Assembly: GCA_012522735.1 (NCBI GenBank) | Contig: JAAYJU010000097.1 | Location: 1 to 36,988 of the forward strand | Source: Clostridiales bacterium | Lineage (GTDB): Bacteria; Bacillota; Clostridia; Lachnospirales; Lachnospiraceae | Reading direction: 5' to 3' | Length of the DNA: 36,988 nt | In this document: one piece after another, positions 1 through 9,098 of the stretch | Numbering within the stretch: position 1 is the first letter of the stretch | Layout of the letters: each line of letters starts with the position of its first letter | The notes under the pieces: model-generated | Seen by the model: only the letters and a program-made list of their open reading frames with translations | Told to the model about the DNA's origin: nothing | Databases searched by the model: none | Made by a program: the position numbers and the translations under genes

Positions 1-367
1 AACTGAGGAGTAATTGCCTTTGCAATTTCCTCAGGTGTGTGACTACCCACATAATCCATTCCTCTTTGAATGGCATTAGTGAATTTCTGTATCACATCAG
101 GATTCTTCTCAATATAGCTCTTTTTGGCAGAAAACGCTGTGTATGGTACCTTACCGCTTTCCACACCAAGAGAAGCTACCACTTTTCCCGTGCCTTCCAG
201 CTCCAGAGCTGTAGCTGCCGGTTCAAACTCCATAGTATAGTCACCTTGGCCCGATGCAAATGCTTGTGATGTCAATCCAAAATCAATATTTTGAACAATA
301 GTAAGGTCCTCTTTAGGGTCAATACCCTGCTTCTTCAGAATATATTCAAATACCATCTGGGGCATGC
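1..367 (-). pseudogene. Downstream half of interrupted ABC-transporter substrate-binding protein (partial at left edge)
   Basis: The minus strand is open across this stretch and reads GGMPQMVFEYILKKQG near the junction, followed by a region typical of the NMT1/THI5/SsuA-like periplasmic-binding family (including FGLTSQAFASGQGDYTMEFE). It has no start of its own. Its first residues continue the frame of the N-terminal fragment at 34526-34948, which ends TVLGGRKG, so together they read ...VLGGRKG-GMPQMVF... exactly as expected for one intact gene. The insertion therefore separated one lipoprotein gene into two pieces about 34 kb apart. The 3' end lies beyond position 1. The substrate is not known; members of this family bind thiamine precursors, alkanesulfonates, nitrate or similar small molecules. 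Confidence 0.9.
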
Positions 368-393
368 CACCTGACCGTCATATACTAATGTAA
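346..393. other. attL: left attachment junction of the element
   Basis: Chromosomal coding sequence (up to 367) meets element sequence here. CACC at 368-371 also occurs at the right junction (34522-34525). Inside the element, TGACC (372-376) and CTAATGTAA (385-393) are one arm of an inverted repeat whose partner arm lies at 34502-34519. The CTAATGTAA arm begins on the stop codon of the recombinase gene. The exact crossover within the shared 4 bp cannot be fixed from one sequence. Confidence 0.85.
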
Positions 394-2232
394 TAATCGT
401 ACACATTCTATAATCTTAGATTTATTCATAATAATCGTATATGGCTGTAATTTATTATCAGTTTCATCAAGTATTCCACATGATATAGCAAGCTTAATAT
501 ACGGCATTATGGATTTTTTATTTGTATCATATCCTAGTTCGTTCATTTTTTTAGATAGATACTTAGCAGATGTGTAATCCCTTTCTTCTTCAGAGATCAA
601 TCTAAATACATCTTCTATTTTCTCATTCTCTTCCTTATTTAAAATGTCCTCCATATTAAATGTAAGATAGTCATTCAGATTATACTTTAACTGAATTTCT
701 GGAATGCCATCCTTATCAACAATAATTCTGGAAACAAGGCTTTCAACATTTCGAATAGATAGATTGTCCGTAATCTTTTTTGCAAAATCCATTCCAACTT
801 TTGTATCCTCTATTCTCTCATCGATTGTGTCTTGTAGTTTTTCAGACAGCCTCCCCTTCTCTGCTTTACATACTGATAATTGCTCAGTAATTTCGTGCTG
901 CATTTCGTTATAAGTCTCTTCAATAATATCAATATTTGTAGCATTTTTTAAATCATTTAATTTCAATTTAATTAAGTCTTTCAATTGAGCAGAAAGTTGT
1001 TCTTCCCTTTTTTCTAGTTTCTTTATCTGTTGCCTGGTCTTGTATTTGAAGTTCTCGTAATCGTCCATTCTAAATTCTTTAATTGCTACTTCCCATATCG
1101 GCAGACATGCTTGAAGGAAAGCTTTGAAATATTGTTCAATATCATCTGCATTGATTAGATGAGCTTTTGAACAATACTGATTTCCCTTCGTATTATAGGT
1201 TGAACATATATAATACCTTCTTGTAGTAGTCGTCAGTTTTCTACGTATCAAAACAAGCTTAGCCCCACAATCTTTGCAGAACATGGTACTACTAAACGGT
1301 GGAACAGATCCTTCATTACGTTTGCTCCGAAAGTCATTCTTAGCACGCTCAGACATGATCCTCTTAACAGCCTCAAAATCCTCTTTACTAATAATTGCCT
1401 CATGATGATTTTCGAAAACATACTGTTCTTCCTTTGTTACTCTGTGATCTGTACCATGAATAACCCTTCTTTCGCGTTTACGCAGACGATATGTTCCAAC
1501 ATAAAAGTCGTTCTTCAAAATATCTCTTACAGAATAATCGTTCCATCTGCTCGAAACATTTGATGGACACTTCACTCTGCCCTCTTCTACGTTTAAGGAT
1601 TCACGCATAGCAGCAGACGGGGTAAGAACATGTTGAGAATTTAAAATATCAGCAATTCTCCGATAACCATATCCTTCTAAATAAAGCCTAAAGATTTTTC
1701 CGACTACATCTACGTGGTCTTCATCTATAACAAATTGTTTATTAACGACTTTATAAGCATACGGAGCATGCGATATATAAGTCCCCGCTTTTTGTTTCAT
1801 ACGAATTATTGACTTGATCTTTTTGCTTGCATCCTTGACGTATCGTTCATTAAACCACGATTTAATACCTATGATATCATCATCCTTTAATGTATCATAA
1901 TTATCATCGATAATTATAAGTCTTTTTCCAATTTGGCATATATGATCCAAAAATAATAAAACCTTTGCATTATTTCTCCCAATTCTTGATAAATCCTTTG
2001 CAATAACTACATCTATCTCCCCTGAATCTATTTTATCTAAAAGCTCAGAAAACGACGGTCGATCGAAAATATAGCCCGACACACCATCGTCTTCATAGTA
2101 TTCACTGATCTCCATTCCATTTTCTTTTGCATATCTTTCTATTAGACTTTTTTGGTTTTCGATCGACGAATAATTCTTTTTATCGTCATCCTTTGATAAT
2201 CTTACGTACCCTACAATATTCTTATCGTCCAT
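385..2232 (-). CDS. Large serine recombinase (integrase) of the element
   Basis: This 615-residue protein has the standard large serine recombinase layout. The N-terminal catalytic domain contains GYVRLSKDD, with Ser13 the likely nucleophile, and DVVIAKDLSRIGRNN. A recombinase domain follows at about 160-300 (RRIADILNSQ and RDILKNDFYVGTYR). The zinc ribbon at about 315-360 has paired cysteines (CKDCG, then C...C). A coiled-coil-rich segment spans about 390-480. It resembles the TndX/TnpX group of clostridial transposons. The start is supported by GGAGGG seven bases before ATG. The gene ends 13 bp inside the left junction and its stop codon overlaps an attP arm. It is inferred to integrate and, with a directionality factor, excise the whole island. 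A 60-residue protein lies just upstream in the same direction. Confidence 0.95.
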   Translation of the reverse strand: MDDKNIVGYVRLSKDDDKKNYSSIENQKSLIERYAKENGMEISEYYEDDGVSGYIFDRPSFSELLDKIDSGEIDVVIAKDLSRIGRNNAKVLLFLDHICQIGKRLIIIDDNYDTLKDDDIIGIKSWFNERYVKDASKKIKSIIRMKQKAGTYISHAPYAYKVVNKQFVIDEDHVDVVGKIFRLYLEGYGYRRIADILNSQHVLTPSAAMRESLNVEEGRVKCPSNVSSRWNDYSVRDILKNDFYVGTYRLRKRERRVIHGTDHRVTKEEQYVFENHHEAIISKEDFEAVKRIMSERAKNDFRSKRNEGSVPPFSSTMFCKDCGAKLVLIRRKLTTTTRRYYICSTYNTKGNQYCSKAHLINADDIEQYFKAFLQACLPIWEVAIKEFRMDDYENFKYKTRQQIKKLEKREEQLSAQLKDLIKLKLNDLKNATNIDIIEETYNEMQHEITEQLSVCKAEKGRLSEKLQDTIDERIEDTKVGMDFAKKITDNLSIRNVESLVSRIIVDKDGIPEIQLKYNLNDYLTFNMEDILNKEENEKIEDVFRLISEEERDYTSAKYLSKKMNELGYDTNKKSIMPYIKLAISCGILDETDNKLQPYTIIMNKSKIIECVRLLH

Positions 2233-2286
2233 AAAAAAAGCCCTCCATAAAAATATACACCTTTATCCTTAAAGGCATTTCACCAT

Positions 2287-2469
2287 TTATTTCCACTCAT
2301 GTAAATTAGTGTATATTATTTTTTTTAAACAAGATGATATATCTATTTCTTCGCCATCACTAATAATAACTATCTTAAACCCTACATCCTGAAAAAAACC
2401 AATCTTCTTTTCTATCTCCTCATTTGATTGATTGAGAGCTTTATGTATGTAATATACAGGTTTTGCCAA
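2287..2469 (-). CDS. Small protein upstream of the recombinase, function unknown
   Basis: A 60-residue protein starting at TTG, with GAGGAG nine bases upstream. It is followed after 54 bp by the recombinase gene, so the two are probably cotranscribed. It is mixed in charge, contains no cysteine-rich or membrane segment, and includes KPVYYIHKALNQS and FKIVIISDGEEIDISS. I recognise no family. Position and size would suit a recombination directionality factor or other accessory protein, but nothing in the sequence proves it. Confidence 0.6.
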   Translation of the reverse strand: MAKPVYYIHKALNQSNEEIEKKIGFFQDVGFKIVIISDGEEIDISSCLKKIIYTNLHEWK

Positions 2470-2594
2470 ACTATAACACTCCTCTCGGGAATACCTGATT
2501 AATAAATGCTATGAGCAGATACTAATTAAATATTCTCATTTAGAGTTATTATGCTGGTAAACAACTTGTCCATTATGTATATAAAAGTCGTCTT

Positions 2595-2622
2595 ACTATA
2601 ATATATTGGTAGCTCTATGCAA
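2595..2622 (-). promoter_or_regulatory. Candidate minus-strand promoter for the small ORF and recombinase
   Basis: Read on the minus strand there is TTGCAT (2617-2622), a 16-bp spacer and TATAGT (2595-2600), about 125 bp ahead of the TTG start at 2469. The 374-bp gap 2470-2843 separates two divergent transcription units and appears to hold only this and the plus-strand promoter. Prediction by eye. Confidence 0.4.
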
Positions 2623-2695
2623 ATATGCGATAGGGTAAGCTAAAAGAAGCAAGTATATTATTTTTGAACCTGAAAATCTAACAAAAAAATATGGG

Positions 2696-2725
2696 TTGTT
2701 AAATTATGGTATAATACATTATAAT
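2696..2725 (+). promoter_or_regulatory. Candidate plus-strand promoter for the AraC-type regulator
   Basis: TTGTTA (2696-2701), an 18-bp spacer and TATAAT (2720-2725). A second TATAAT lies at 2710-2715. The leader to the ATG at 2844 is about 110 nt and includes a short GGGT/ACCC inverted repeat near 2798-2813. Prediction by eye. Confidence 0.45.
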
Positions 2726-2843
2726 ATAGATGAAGCACTATCTAAAAGACGGAGGAACTATAAATTATCCCTTTTATAATTGAGTCAGAAATGACGGGTG
2801 GCAAGTTACCCTTAATGATATTATTTAGGAAGAGGTAAATGAT

Positions 2844-3671
2844 ATGAATCAGGTAGAAGTTTTAAACAATTTAGTCGATTATATTGAAGAACATCTTGAC
2901 TCTGACATTGAAATTCATAAGATTGAGCAGTTAACGGCATGTCCTTACCGGATATTCCAAAGAATGTTCTCATTTATTGTGGGAGTTCCGCTCATGGAAT
3001 ATATCAGGCGAAGAAGATTAAGTGAATCAGCTTATGAGCTATTGGTTTTAGACAACAAGGTGATTGATATTGCACTAAAATATGGATATGAATCTGCAGA
3101 TGCATTTACTGTTGCATTTAAGAAACAACACGGTATATCACCATTTTATGCAAAACAACAAAATGTTGAATTGATTTCTTATCCAAGATTATCATTTACT
3201 CTAGAAATTAAAGGAGGAGTAGCTATGAATTATCGAATTGTGGAAAAAAACGAAATGAATGCGTTAGGTGTATTTGGTTCAGTTGAAAATGACATCTGGG
3301 GCAAGGTCAAGGGGGATGGTACCTTGGCAGAGCTACAGAAAATATCGGGCAATGAGTCTTCGTTGGGCTTATGTTTTGGATATGATGACAAAGGAAATAA
3401 CACCTACATGGTTGCAGTAGAGACAGATCAATCTGGGTATAAAGATTACAAGACTTATATTGTACCATCCACGTCCTGGATAGTATTTGAATCTAGGGGA
3501 GCTGTAATTCCAACCTTAGGTGAAACCTGGAAGCGAATATACAGTGAGTTCATGCCATCAAGTAATTATAAACAGGATCCCGATATCCCTACCATAGAGA
3601 AATATTTTAGTAATAATTCTATGGCTAATGATTATCTGGTTGAAATCTGGTTACCTATCCTTAATAAATAA
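2844..3671 (+). CDS. AraC-family regulator with C-terminal GyrI-like effector-binding domain
   Basis: A 275-residue protein. Residues about 1-110 form a two-helix-turn-helix AraC DNA-binding domain, with PYRIFQRMFSFIVGVPLMEY and YGYESADAFTVAFKKQHG as the two recognition-helix regions. Residues about 125-275 (from NYRIVEKNEMNALGVFGSVE) resemble the GyrI-like/AraE-type small-molecule binding domain found in such regulators. AGGAAGAGG precedes the ATG. It is the only plus-strand gene at this end, transcribed away from the recombinase and toward the 3' end of the biosynthetic operon, with a strong hairpin between. It may sense an amphipathic or cationic ligand, as BltR/Rob-like proteins do. Its target is unknown: it could control the cluster, the recombinase or neither. 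Confidence 0.85.
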   Translation: MNQVEVLNNLVDYIEEHLDSDIEIHKIEQLTACPYRIFQRMFSFIVGVPLMEYIRRRRLSESAYELLVLDNKVIDIALKYGYESADAFTVAFKKQHGISPFYAKQQNVELISYPRLSFTLEIKGGVAMNYRIVEKNEMNALGVFGSVENDIWGKVKGDGTLAELQKISGNESSLGLCFGYDDKGNNTYMVAVETDQSGYKDYKTYIVPSTSWIVFESRGAVIPTLGETWKRIYSEFMPSSNYKQDPDIPTIEKYFSNNSMANDYLVEIWLPILNK

Positions 3672-3711
3672 TTACTTATTCTGCCATGCTATATTATTTT
3701 TCCTTCCTATC

Positions 3712-3747
3712 GAAGCTGATAGCAGCTATAAATCTGCTATCAGCTTC
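3712..3747. terminator. Bidirectional terminator between convergent genes
   Basis: Perfect 14-bp stem (GAAGCTGATAGCAG at 3712-3725, complement at 3734-3747) with an 8-nt loop. It lies between the ends of the regulator (3671) and the operon (3804). The run of T after the stem is short in both directions, but position and stem strength make it the likely stop for both transcripts. Confidence 0.75.
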
Positions 3748-3803
3748 TTCCGTTTATCTATTGTTCCGGCGTAGCCTGATAAAGCATTGATTTATTGACG
3801 TCA

Positions 3804-5456
3804 TTAATATCTAAAATTAAAATAATCCTCTGGAGAAAGACCTTCATTATTCAGTTTTATGTATAAACTTAATCTATTTTGCTCTAGCAAGCCACTCATT
3901 CTTTTTATGTATTCTAAATTTAGATATTTCTCTGTAATTGCTTCTGCTTCTTTTTGCTTCCACCTATTTTCAGTCATATCAAGCAATTCTCTAAAGCATG
4001 TGGCATTTGATTTATTTACATCACCAAGTATATTCCATGCTGTCTCCTCATTTTTACTAATTACTTCTTTTATGTTCGGGTATTTTGAAATAAAATCTCT
4101 CTTCAGATAATTGATCAGCTTAAATTCTTCCCTTATAATACTACCAATCTTTTTAGCATAGAAATATACTTTTGAGTCTTCATTTTCATGATATTTATAA
4201 TATAGAAAATCTGATAATTTGCCGATATCTTCATTGACATAACGATATGAATAACATCCCTCGTTGCTTTTATCCTCTATAAGCAATCCATCATTCTTAA
4301 CCTTATAGTATAAGGGTGAAAATTCTGTGATACCGCATCTTTCAACAAGATAATACAGAACAGATGCAAAGCAGGTTTTCTCCAGAAAATCTATATTCGT
4401 ACGTAGCTTATCAAATGTAGAATAAGGGTTGAAGTTAATAAATCCGATATCTACCGCAATATCATTCTCTCTAAAGTATTCAATGGATTTCAGATTATCC
4501 TCAACGGTAGCAATTTTGCGGTACAGTTTTAAATCCTCCTTATTACCTGATTCCGTACCAAAAACAATACCAACCAACCCCGAAGCTTTGATTAACTCCA
4601 TTTTTTCCTTATCAAATTTCTTATATACTTCAGATCTAAAGTATGTTTCATAAGTAATATTTAAACCCGCGTCTACAATCTTACGTGCTATCTTCCACAT
4701 TCTGTCTTGATTATGAGCTTCGTGATCTTCGAAGCTATCGTCTATGAACCAGAATCGGTTTATACCATACTCTCGCACAATTTGTTTAATTTCTTCTACT
4801 ATATTTTCAGGACTTCTGCCCCGCCATCGATTGCTAGAATCCGTTCCCCAGAAATTATGGTGCCAGCAAAAACTGCAATTCCCATTACATCCTCTGCTAG
4901 TTGAAATATATGCATATTTTAGTTTATTGTTCATTAAAAGATCTCTTCTTGGAAATGGTAGCTTGTCAAGATCCTTAATCAGCTTTTCTCTAGGATTCTG
5001 AATTACCATACTCTTATTACGATAAATTAATCCCTTGATTGAACTGATATCCTCATTATTTTCAAGTGCATTAGCGAGATTTTTAAATACCAATTCACCT
5101 TCACCAACTATGGCATAATCAAAAAAAGAATACTTTTCAATCAGCTTTTTTCCATACAGAGTCGGCCAATAACCACCGATAGCAAATATAGCATTTGGTA
5201 ACCTTTCTTTGATTTTTAAACAAGCCTCACAGACAACTTTTTCTGTAGTAGAATACATTGTGACCCCTATGATGTCTGGTTGATCATGATAAATCTTATC
5301 ATAATCCAGATAGGAGCGAGTCGAATTGACTAATGATACATCAAATCCATCTTCTTCTAAGACGGCTGCTATCGAACATAGGCCGATTTCTTCGGTAATA
5401 ATTGCATTTTTTTCAGTTAATATACTTAATAATAGTATTTTCTTTTTCTTTTCCAT
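3804..5456 (-). CDS. B12-binding-domain radical SAM protein
   Basis: A 550-residue protein. Residues 1-150 are a Rossmann-like cobalamin-binding-type domain, with DIIGVTMYSTTEKV, GGYWPTLYG and VGEGE motifs as in BchE/P-methylase-class enzymes. The radical SAM core follows, with C190-x3-C194-x2-C197 (RGCNGNCSFCW) and a downstream GTESG segment. A C-terminal part of about 150 residues is family-specific. Such enzymes use a 4Fe-4S cluster, SAM and often methylcobalamin, for methyl transfer or rearrangement. It is the last gene of the minus-strand run and is separated from the ABC pair by 181 bp. It is related to, but clearly distinct from, the radical SAM protein at 17466. The substrate is unknown. 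Confidence 0.9.
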   Translation of the reverse strand: MEKKKKILLLSILTEKNAIITEEIGLCSIAAVLEEDGFDVSLVNSTRSYLDYDKIYHDQPDIIGVTMYSTTEKVVCEACLKIKERLPNAIFAIGGYWPTLYGKKLIEKYSFFDYAIVGEGELVFKNLANALENNEDISSIKGLIYRNKSMVIQNPREKLIKDLDKLPFPRRDLLMNNKLKYAYISTSRGCNGNCSFCWHHNFWGTDSSNRWRGRSPENIVEEIKQIVREYGINRFWFIDDSFEDHEAHNQDRMWKIARKIVDAGLNITYETYFRSEVYKKFDKEKMELIKASGLVGIVFGTESGNKEDLKLYRKIATVEDNLKSIEYFRENDIAVDIGFINFNPYSTFDKLRTNIDFLEKTCFASVLYYLVERCGITEFSPLYYKVKNDGLLIEDKSNEGCYSYRYVNEDIGKLSDFLYYKYHENEDSKVYFYAKKIGSIIREEFKLINYLKRDFISKYPNIKEVISKNEETAWNILGDVNKSNATCFRELLDMTENRWKQKEAEAITEKYLNLEYIKRMSGLLEQNRLSLYIKLNNEGLSPEDYFNFRY

Positions 5457-5494
5457 AAAGTCACCTTATTATCATACCATTATAGGCATGATAC

Positions 5495-5530
5495 TGCCGC
5501 TACAAATAGTCTATTCTATCTATAGCGGCA
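5495..5530 (-). other. Stem-loop in the 181-bp gap before the last radical SAM gene
   Basis: TGCCGCTA (5495-5502) pairs with TAGCGGCA (5523-5530), with a weak inner ATAG/CTAT stem. There is no U-tract after it in the direction of transcription, so it is unlikely to be an intrinsic terminator. It starts about 40 nt upstream of the ATG at 5456 and could be an RNA processing or regulatory structure. The rest of the gap (5531-5637) shows only a small CATCT/AGATG hairpin. Confidence 0.35.
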
Positions 5531-5637
5531 TACCTTTCTTAAAATTATACTATTGTTCAGAGCCTATAGGACTGCCAACATCTATAAAAAGATGCTTCAC
5601 GATTGCCTAGGATCCTGTGCCTTCCTTTATAGCATAC

Positions 5638-7350
5638 TTATCCCTGCTCTATAATCAGCTGATAGTATACCCCTTTCTTTTCCATCAACTCATCATGATT
5701 TCCTAATTCCACTAATTTCTTATGATCCATGACCAGAATGAGATCAGAGTCCATCACGTTATGGATTCTGTGCGCTACTACAATAAGTGTCTTTCCCTGT
5801 TTTTTTAGTTCATTAAGGCAATCCATAATCTTATCTTCCATGGCTATGTCGAGTGCTGAGGTTGCCTCATCAAGTATTAGAACCTCCGGGTTTCCAACAA
5901 GTAATCTGGCCAATGCCAGCCTTTGTCTTTCTCCACCGGATATGTTGGCTCCTCTATCTACAAGCAAAAAATTATATTCTTTATCAAGCCCAATAATATA
6001 TTCATGTATATTCACTGCGTGGCAAATATTCTCCATGGATTTTTGTGGAACAGCTCTGCCAAACAATATGTTATTTTGAATGGTATCATAAAACATATAT
6101 GGATCTTGCCTGCAACATGCCATTATAGAATATAGCTTTTGGGGATTGATTCTCTGCACCTTATGCCCATTTATTGTAATCTTCCCTTTGTCAGGATACA
6201 TTAAGGATAGCAAAAGCTTTGTTATAGTAGACTTTCCGCTACCACTTTTGCCGACAATTCCCACCTTCATTCCCTGCTTAATCCCAAAACTAATGTCCTC
6301 AATCGCGTAATCGGAATTGTCCTGATACCGATAATAAACATGGTCAAATACAGCCTCATGAAATTCCATAATATCTTCTGTATGCCGCTTTATCCTAATT
6401 GTTCCCGTTATATCATGTAGCCGCTTAATCTTTGAACCGACACTGGATATGCTTACAAGCTCTGAATAGGCCTGCTCCATAGAATTAATCAACATGGAAC
6501 ATAGCTGATATTCTACTACATAGGTTGATATTTCAAGCTTACCCTGCATTGTAAGATATCCTCCGTAAGCCAGTACAGTAAAAGAAATACTCCACTTAAG
6601 AATATTTGTCATAAAATAATTCAGATTACCATATCTGTTTATTCTTTTTGCCTCACTGTAATAGTCGCTAAAATACTTTTCGTACCTATCTTTCTCCCAT
6701 TCTCTCCGATTATAAATAATAATTTCGCGTGTTGCAGATAAACCTTCCTCAATAATAGTATGTAATTTATTAGTTTTTTCCATATATCTGCCAAACTGCC
6801 TCCAAAAAATACCTGTAAAATATCTGCCTATGATGACATAAGCTATGCCCAGCATTAAAATTAACAGAAACATCTGTTTATTAATATTAATCAGAATGAC
6901 TGATATTGCTATAAATTGTATATAGTACTTACAACCTATAAATTTGGCTAATATACCTTCTCCAATTTCATCTGAATAATGGGTAAGCAAATCGATATAG
7001 TACTGTTTATTTTCTTTCTTGATATCCCGTAGCGAGAGCTTATGAATATTATACATCACTGTATCAACTACATTTCGCTTAATTGGATTTTGGATTTGAA
7101 GAATCCCTTGGTACCTTAGTAATATTGAAAAAATAGCGTTTAAAATAATTATGACTGTGAGGATAAACGCAAGGTGGATACTTAAGCTTAAATCGGTATG
7201 CATAAGTGCATCAATAACATATTTCTGCATCCATACTTCTCCTATCCCCAGAAAGGTTGAGATCAATAGAATGATTACCATAATTATAAGTATAGAATAA
7301 ATCTGTACTCTTTTAATAATCCATATAAATTCATCAATACATTTTTTCAT
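5638..7350 (-). CDS. ABC exporter half-transporter (permease-ATPase fusion), second subunit
   Basis: A 570-residue type IV ABC exporter. The first ~300 residues hold about six hydrophobic membrane segments (for example ILIIMVIILLISTFLGIG). The ATPase domain follows with Walker A GKSGSGKST, Q-loop CRQDPYMF, signature ISGGERQR, Walker B VLILDEATSALD and switch histidine VAHRI, all canonical. Its start overlaps the end of the other half-transporter by 17 bp, implying coupled translation and a heterodimer. The context makes export of the cluster's product, and thereby self-protection, the likely role. Lipid or peptide export cannot be excluded. Confidence 0.93.
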   Translation of the reverse strand: MKKCIDEFIWIIKRVQIYSILIIMVIILLISTFLGIGEVWMQKYVIDALMHTDLSLSIHLAFILTVIIILNAIFSILLRYQGILQIQNPIKRNVVDTVMYNIHKLSLRDIKKENKQYYIDLLTHYSDEIGEGILAKFIGCKYYIQFIAISVILININKQMFLLILMLGIAYVIIGRYFTGIFWRQFGRYMEKTNKLHTIIEEGLSATREIIIYNRREWEKDRYEKYFSDYYSEAKRINRYGNLNYFMTNILKWSISFTVLAYGGYLTMQGKLEISTYVVEYQLCSMLINSMEQAYSELVSISSVGSKIKRLHDITGTIRIKRHTEDIMEFHEAVFDHVYYRYQDNSDYAIEDISFGIKQGMKVGIVGKSGSGKSTITKLLLSLMYPDKGKITINGHKVQRINPQKLYSIMACCRQDPYMFYDTIQNNILFGRAVPQKSMENICHAVNIHEYIIGLDKEYNFLLVDRGANISGGERQRLALARLLVGNPEVLILDEATSALDIAMEDKIMDCLNELKKQGKTLIVVAHRIHNVMDSDLILVMDHKKLVELGNHDELMEKKGVYYQLIIEQG

Positions 7351-9097
7351 CCTTCACCACGATTCCTTTACAGATTAGTTTTGTCAGGTAACCATTACGA
7401 CTGATGAGCTCCTCATATCCACCGTCTTCAACAATTCTGCCATTTTCCAGTACAAATATCCGATCAGCGTTTTTGATAACATTCAATCGATGCCCGGCAA
7501 ATATGATGGTCTGCTCCGTCTGTTTTAGTGCAGATAAGATTTTCTTCTCATTCATAAGGTCAAGATTCGCTGTTACTTCATCCAAAAGTAAAACCTTGGG
7601 ATGACGTAATAGCAATCGTGCCAGAGAAATCCGCTGTTTTTCTCCATCTGATAATCCATCACCCCTATCCTTCAAATTTGTATCATATCCATTCGGAAGA
7701 TTTTTTACAAATTCGTCAGCACCTGCAAGCTCTACCACATCCATAATATCCTCATCTGTCGCCTTTATATTGGCAAACCTTAGGTTATCTTTAATTGACA
7801 TGGAAAACAGATAGGTATCTTGAAATGCGATACCGATATCATTGCGCAGCTCCTCCATGCTATACTCATTGACCGGTCGGTCATCTATTAGAATTTCTCC
7901 ACTATTACATTTATAACAGCCTACAATCAGCTCAAGTATTGTCGATTTACCTGAACCGCTCATACCAACAAGCGCCACTTTCTCCCCTTGATTTACTACA
8001 AATGATACATCCGTAAGTACTGGATGGTCCTGATGATATGCAAAGCTGACATTTCTAAATTCTACCTTTCCTTGTGATACTGAAGAGCTTTTTTTGAGCC
8101 CGGTTTGAACTTCATCATCTCTGTTCATGAAATCATACAGTTTGTCAGCCGCAAAGATATGTTTATTCTGTTCAATGATTAAGTGATCCAGATTCTCTAA
8201 AGCGCCAAATGCTATCGACAGATACATAAAGTCTGCTATTAGCACCCCTAAAGTATCTTGACCGTTGATAGCTGATATAGTGCATGTAATAATATATGTC
8301 GTATATGCGACAACCTTACAAGCTAAAAATACATTTGTCTTTAGATACCCTAAGAGAAATAACCGGTTCCCCTTAACCACAGATTTTTCATAGGCTGTAG
8401 TTACCCTGTTCGAATTCCATTCCCCCGCGTCATATACTCTAATTTCATCTATAGCCTCGACAGCATCATAGGCATTTTTATTGTATTCAATAGTTGCTTC
8501 AGCTAAAGCATTACCCGTTGATTCTATTCTGTGTTCAAAAATCTTATTCCATATAACTACCATAATATCGCTAATTATTACGACACCTGCCAGAATTAGG
8601 CTCCCGTTATTCAATAGCATAATAACCGCCAACAGGTTCGATAAAAGGACCATAATAATCTGCGGGACATATTGCTGAAACAAAAAATAGATTGATATAA
8701 CATTATTGGACAGTAAAGACATTACTTCTCCTTTTGCAGTCTGTCCAAAATACGGCAATCCCATCTTACGGGTTTTATTATAGACAGACCACTGTATTTC
8801 TTTTGTGCCCTTTTCTACATATACAACTTCAAAGCATTTTCCAGCCATATAGGATACTATCATAACCACCACCGTCACAGCAGCATAGAATAACAGCTCT
8901 TTGTTCAATATTATTGCATTTTCTGAAACGGTATTATCTATAAATATTTGTATCAGTTTTGGAACAAATACATTACCGATTTCATATATTAGCCTGAAAA
9001 AAATAGCCATGATTACATATAGCAGATATTTTTTCAAATAGGATAAGCTCCAAAAATAGAGCTTTAGATAGTTTACTCTTTTTTTATTTTCACCCAT
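7334..9097 (-). CDS. ABC exporter half-transporter (permease-ATPase fusion), first subunit
   Basis: About 587 residues when started at the ATG at 9097, one base after the metK stop codon; the frame is open to 9124 but that would overlap metK. It has an N-terminal membrane domain with around six segments, then an ATPase with Walker A GMSGSGKST, Q-loop FQDTYLF, signature LSDGEKQR (serine, then aspartate in place of the usual second glycine), Walker B VLLLDEVTANLD and FAGHRL. The Walker B catalytic glutamate is present. Paired with the gene at 5638 it would form a heterodimeric exporter. The tight metK-ABC-ABC spacing indicates one transcript. Confidence 0.92.
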   Translation of the reverse strand: MGENKKRVNYLKLYFWSLSYLKKYLLYVIMAIFFRLIYEIGNVFVPKLIQIFIDNTVSENAIILNKELLFYAAVTVVVMIVSYMAGKCFEVVYVEKGTKEIQWSVYNKTRKMGLPYFGQTAKGEVMSLLSNNVISIYFLFQQYVPQIIMVLLSNLLAVIMLLNNGSLILAGVVIISDIMVVIWNKIFEHRIESTGNALAEATIEYNKNAYDAVEAIDEIRVYDAGEWNSNRVTTAYEKSVVKGNRLFLLGYLKTNVFLACKVVAYTTYIITCTISAINGQDTLGVLIADFMYLSIAFGALENLDHLIIEQNKHIFAADKLYDFMNRDDEVQTGLKKSSSVSQGKVEFRNVSFAYHQDHPVLTDVSFVVNQGEKVALVGMSGSGKSTILELIVGCYKCNSGEILIDDRPVNEYSMEELRNDIGIAFQDTYLFSMSIKDNLRFANIKATDEDIMDVVELAGADEFVKNLPNGYDTNLKDRGDGLSDGEKQRISLARLLLRHPKVLLLDEVTANLDLMNEKKILSALKQTEQTIIFAGHRLNVIKNADRIFVLENGRIVEDGGYEELISRNGYLTKLICKGIVVKDEKMY

Positions 9098-9098
9098 A

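Noticed and set aside
39-269. Plus-strand 76-codon open frame
   Set aside because: Antisense to the downstream half of the binding-protein gene, whose minus-strand frame is clearly coding; no ribosome site.
5495-5530. Hairpin as an intrinsic terminator
   Set aside because: No U-run follows in the direction of transcription.
5457-5637. Cobalamin or SAM riboswitch in the gap before the B12 radical SAM gene
   Set aside because: No conserved B12-box or SAM-I core sequences could be seen; only unrelated hairpins.
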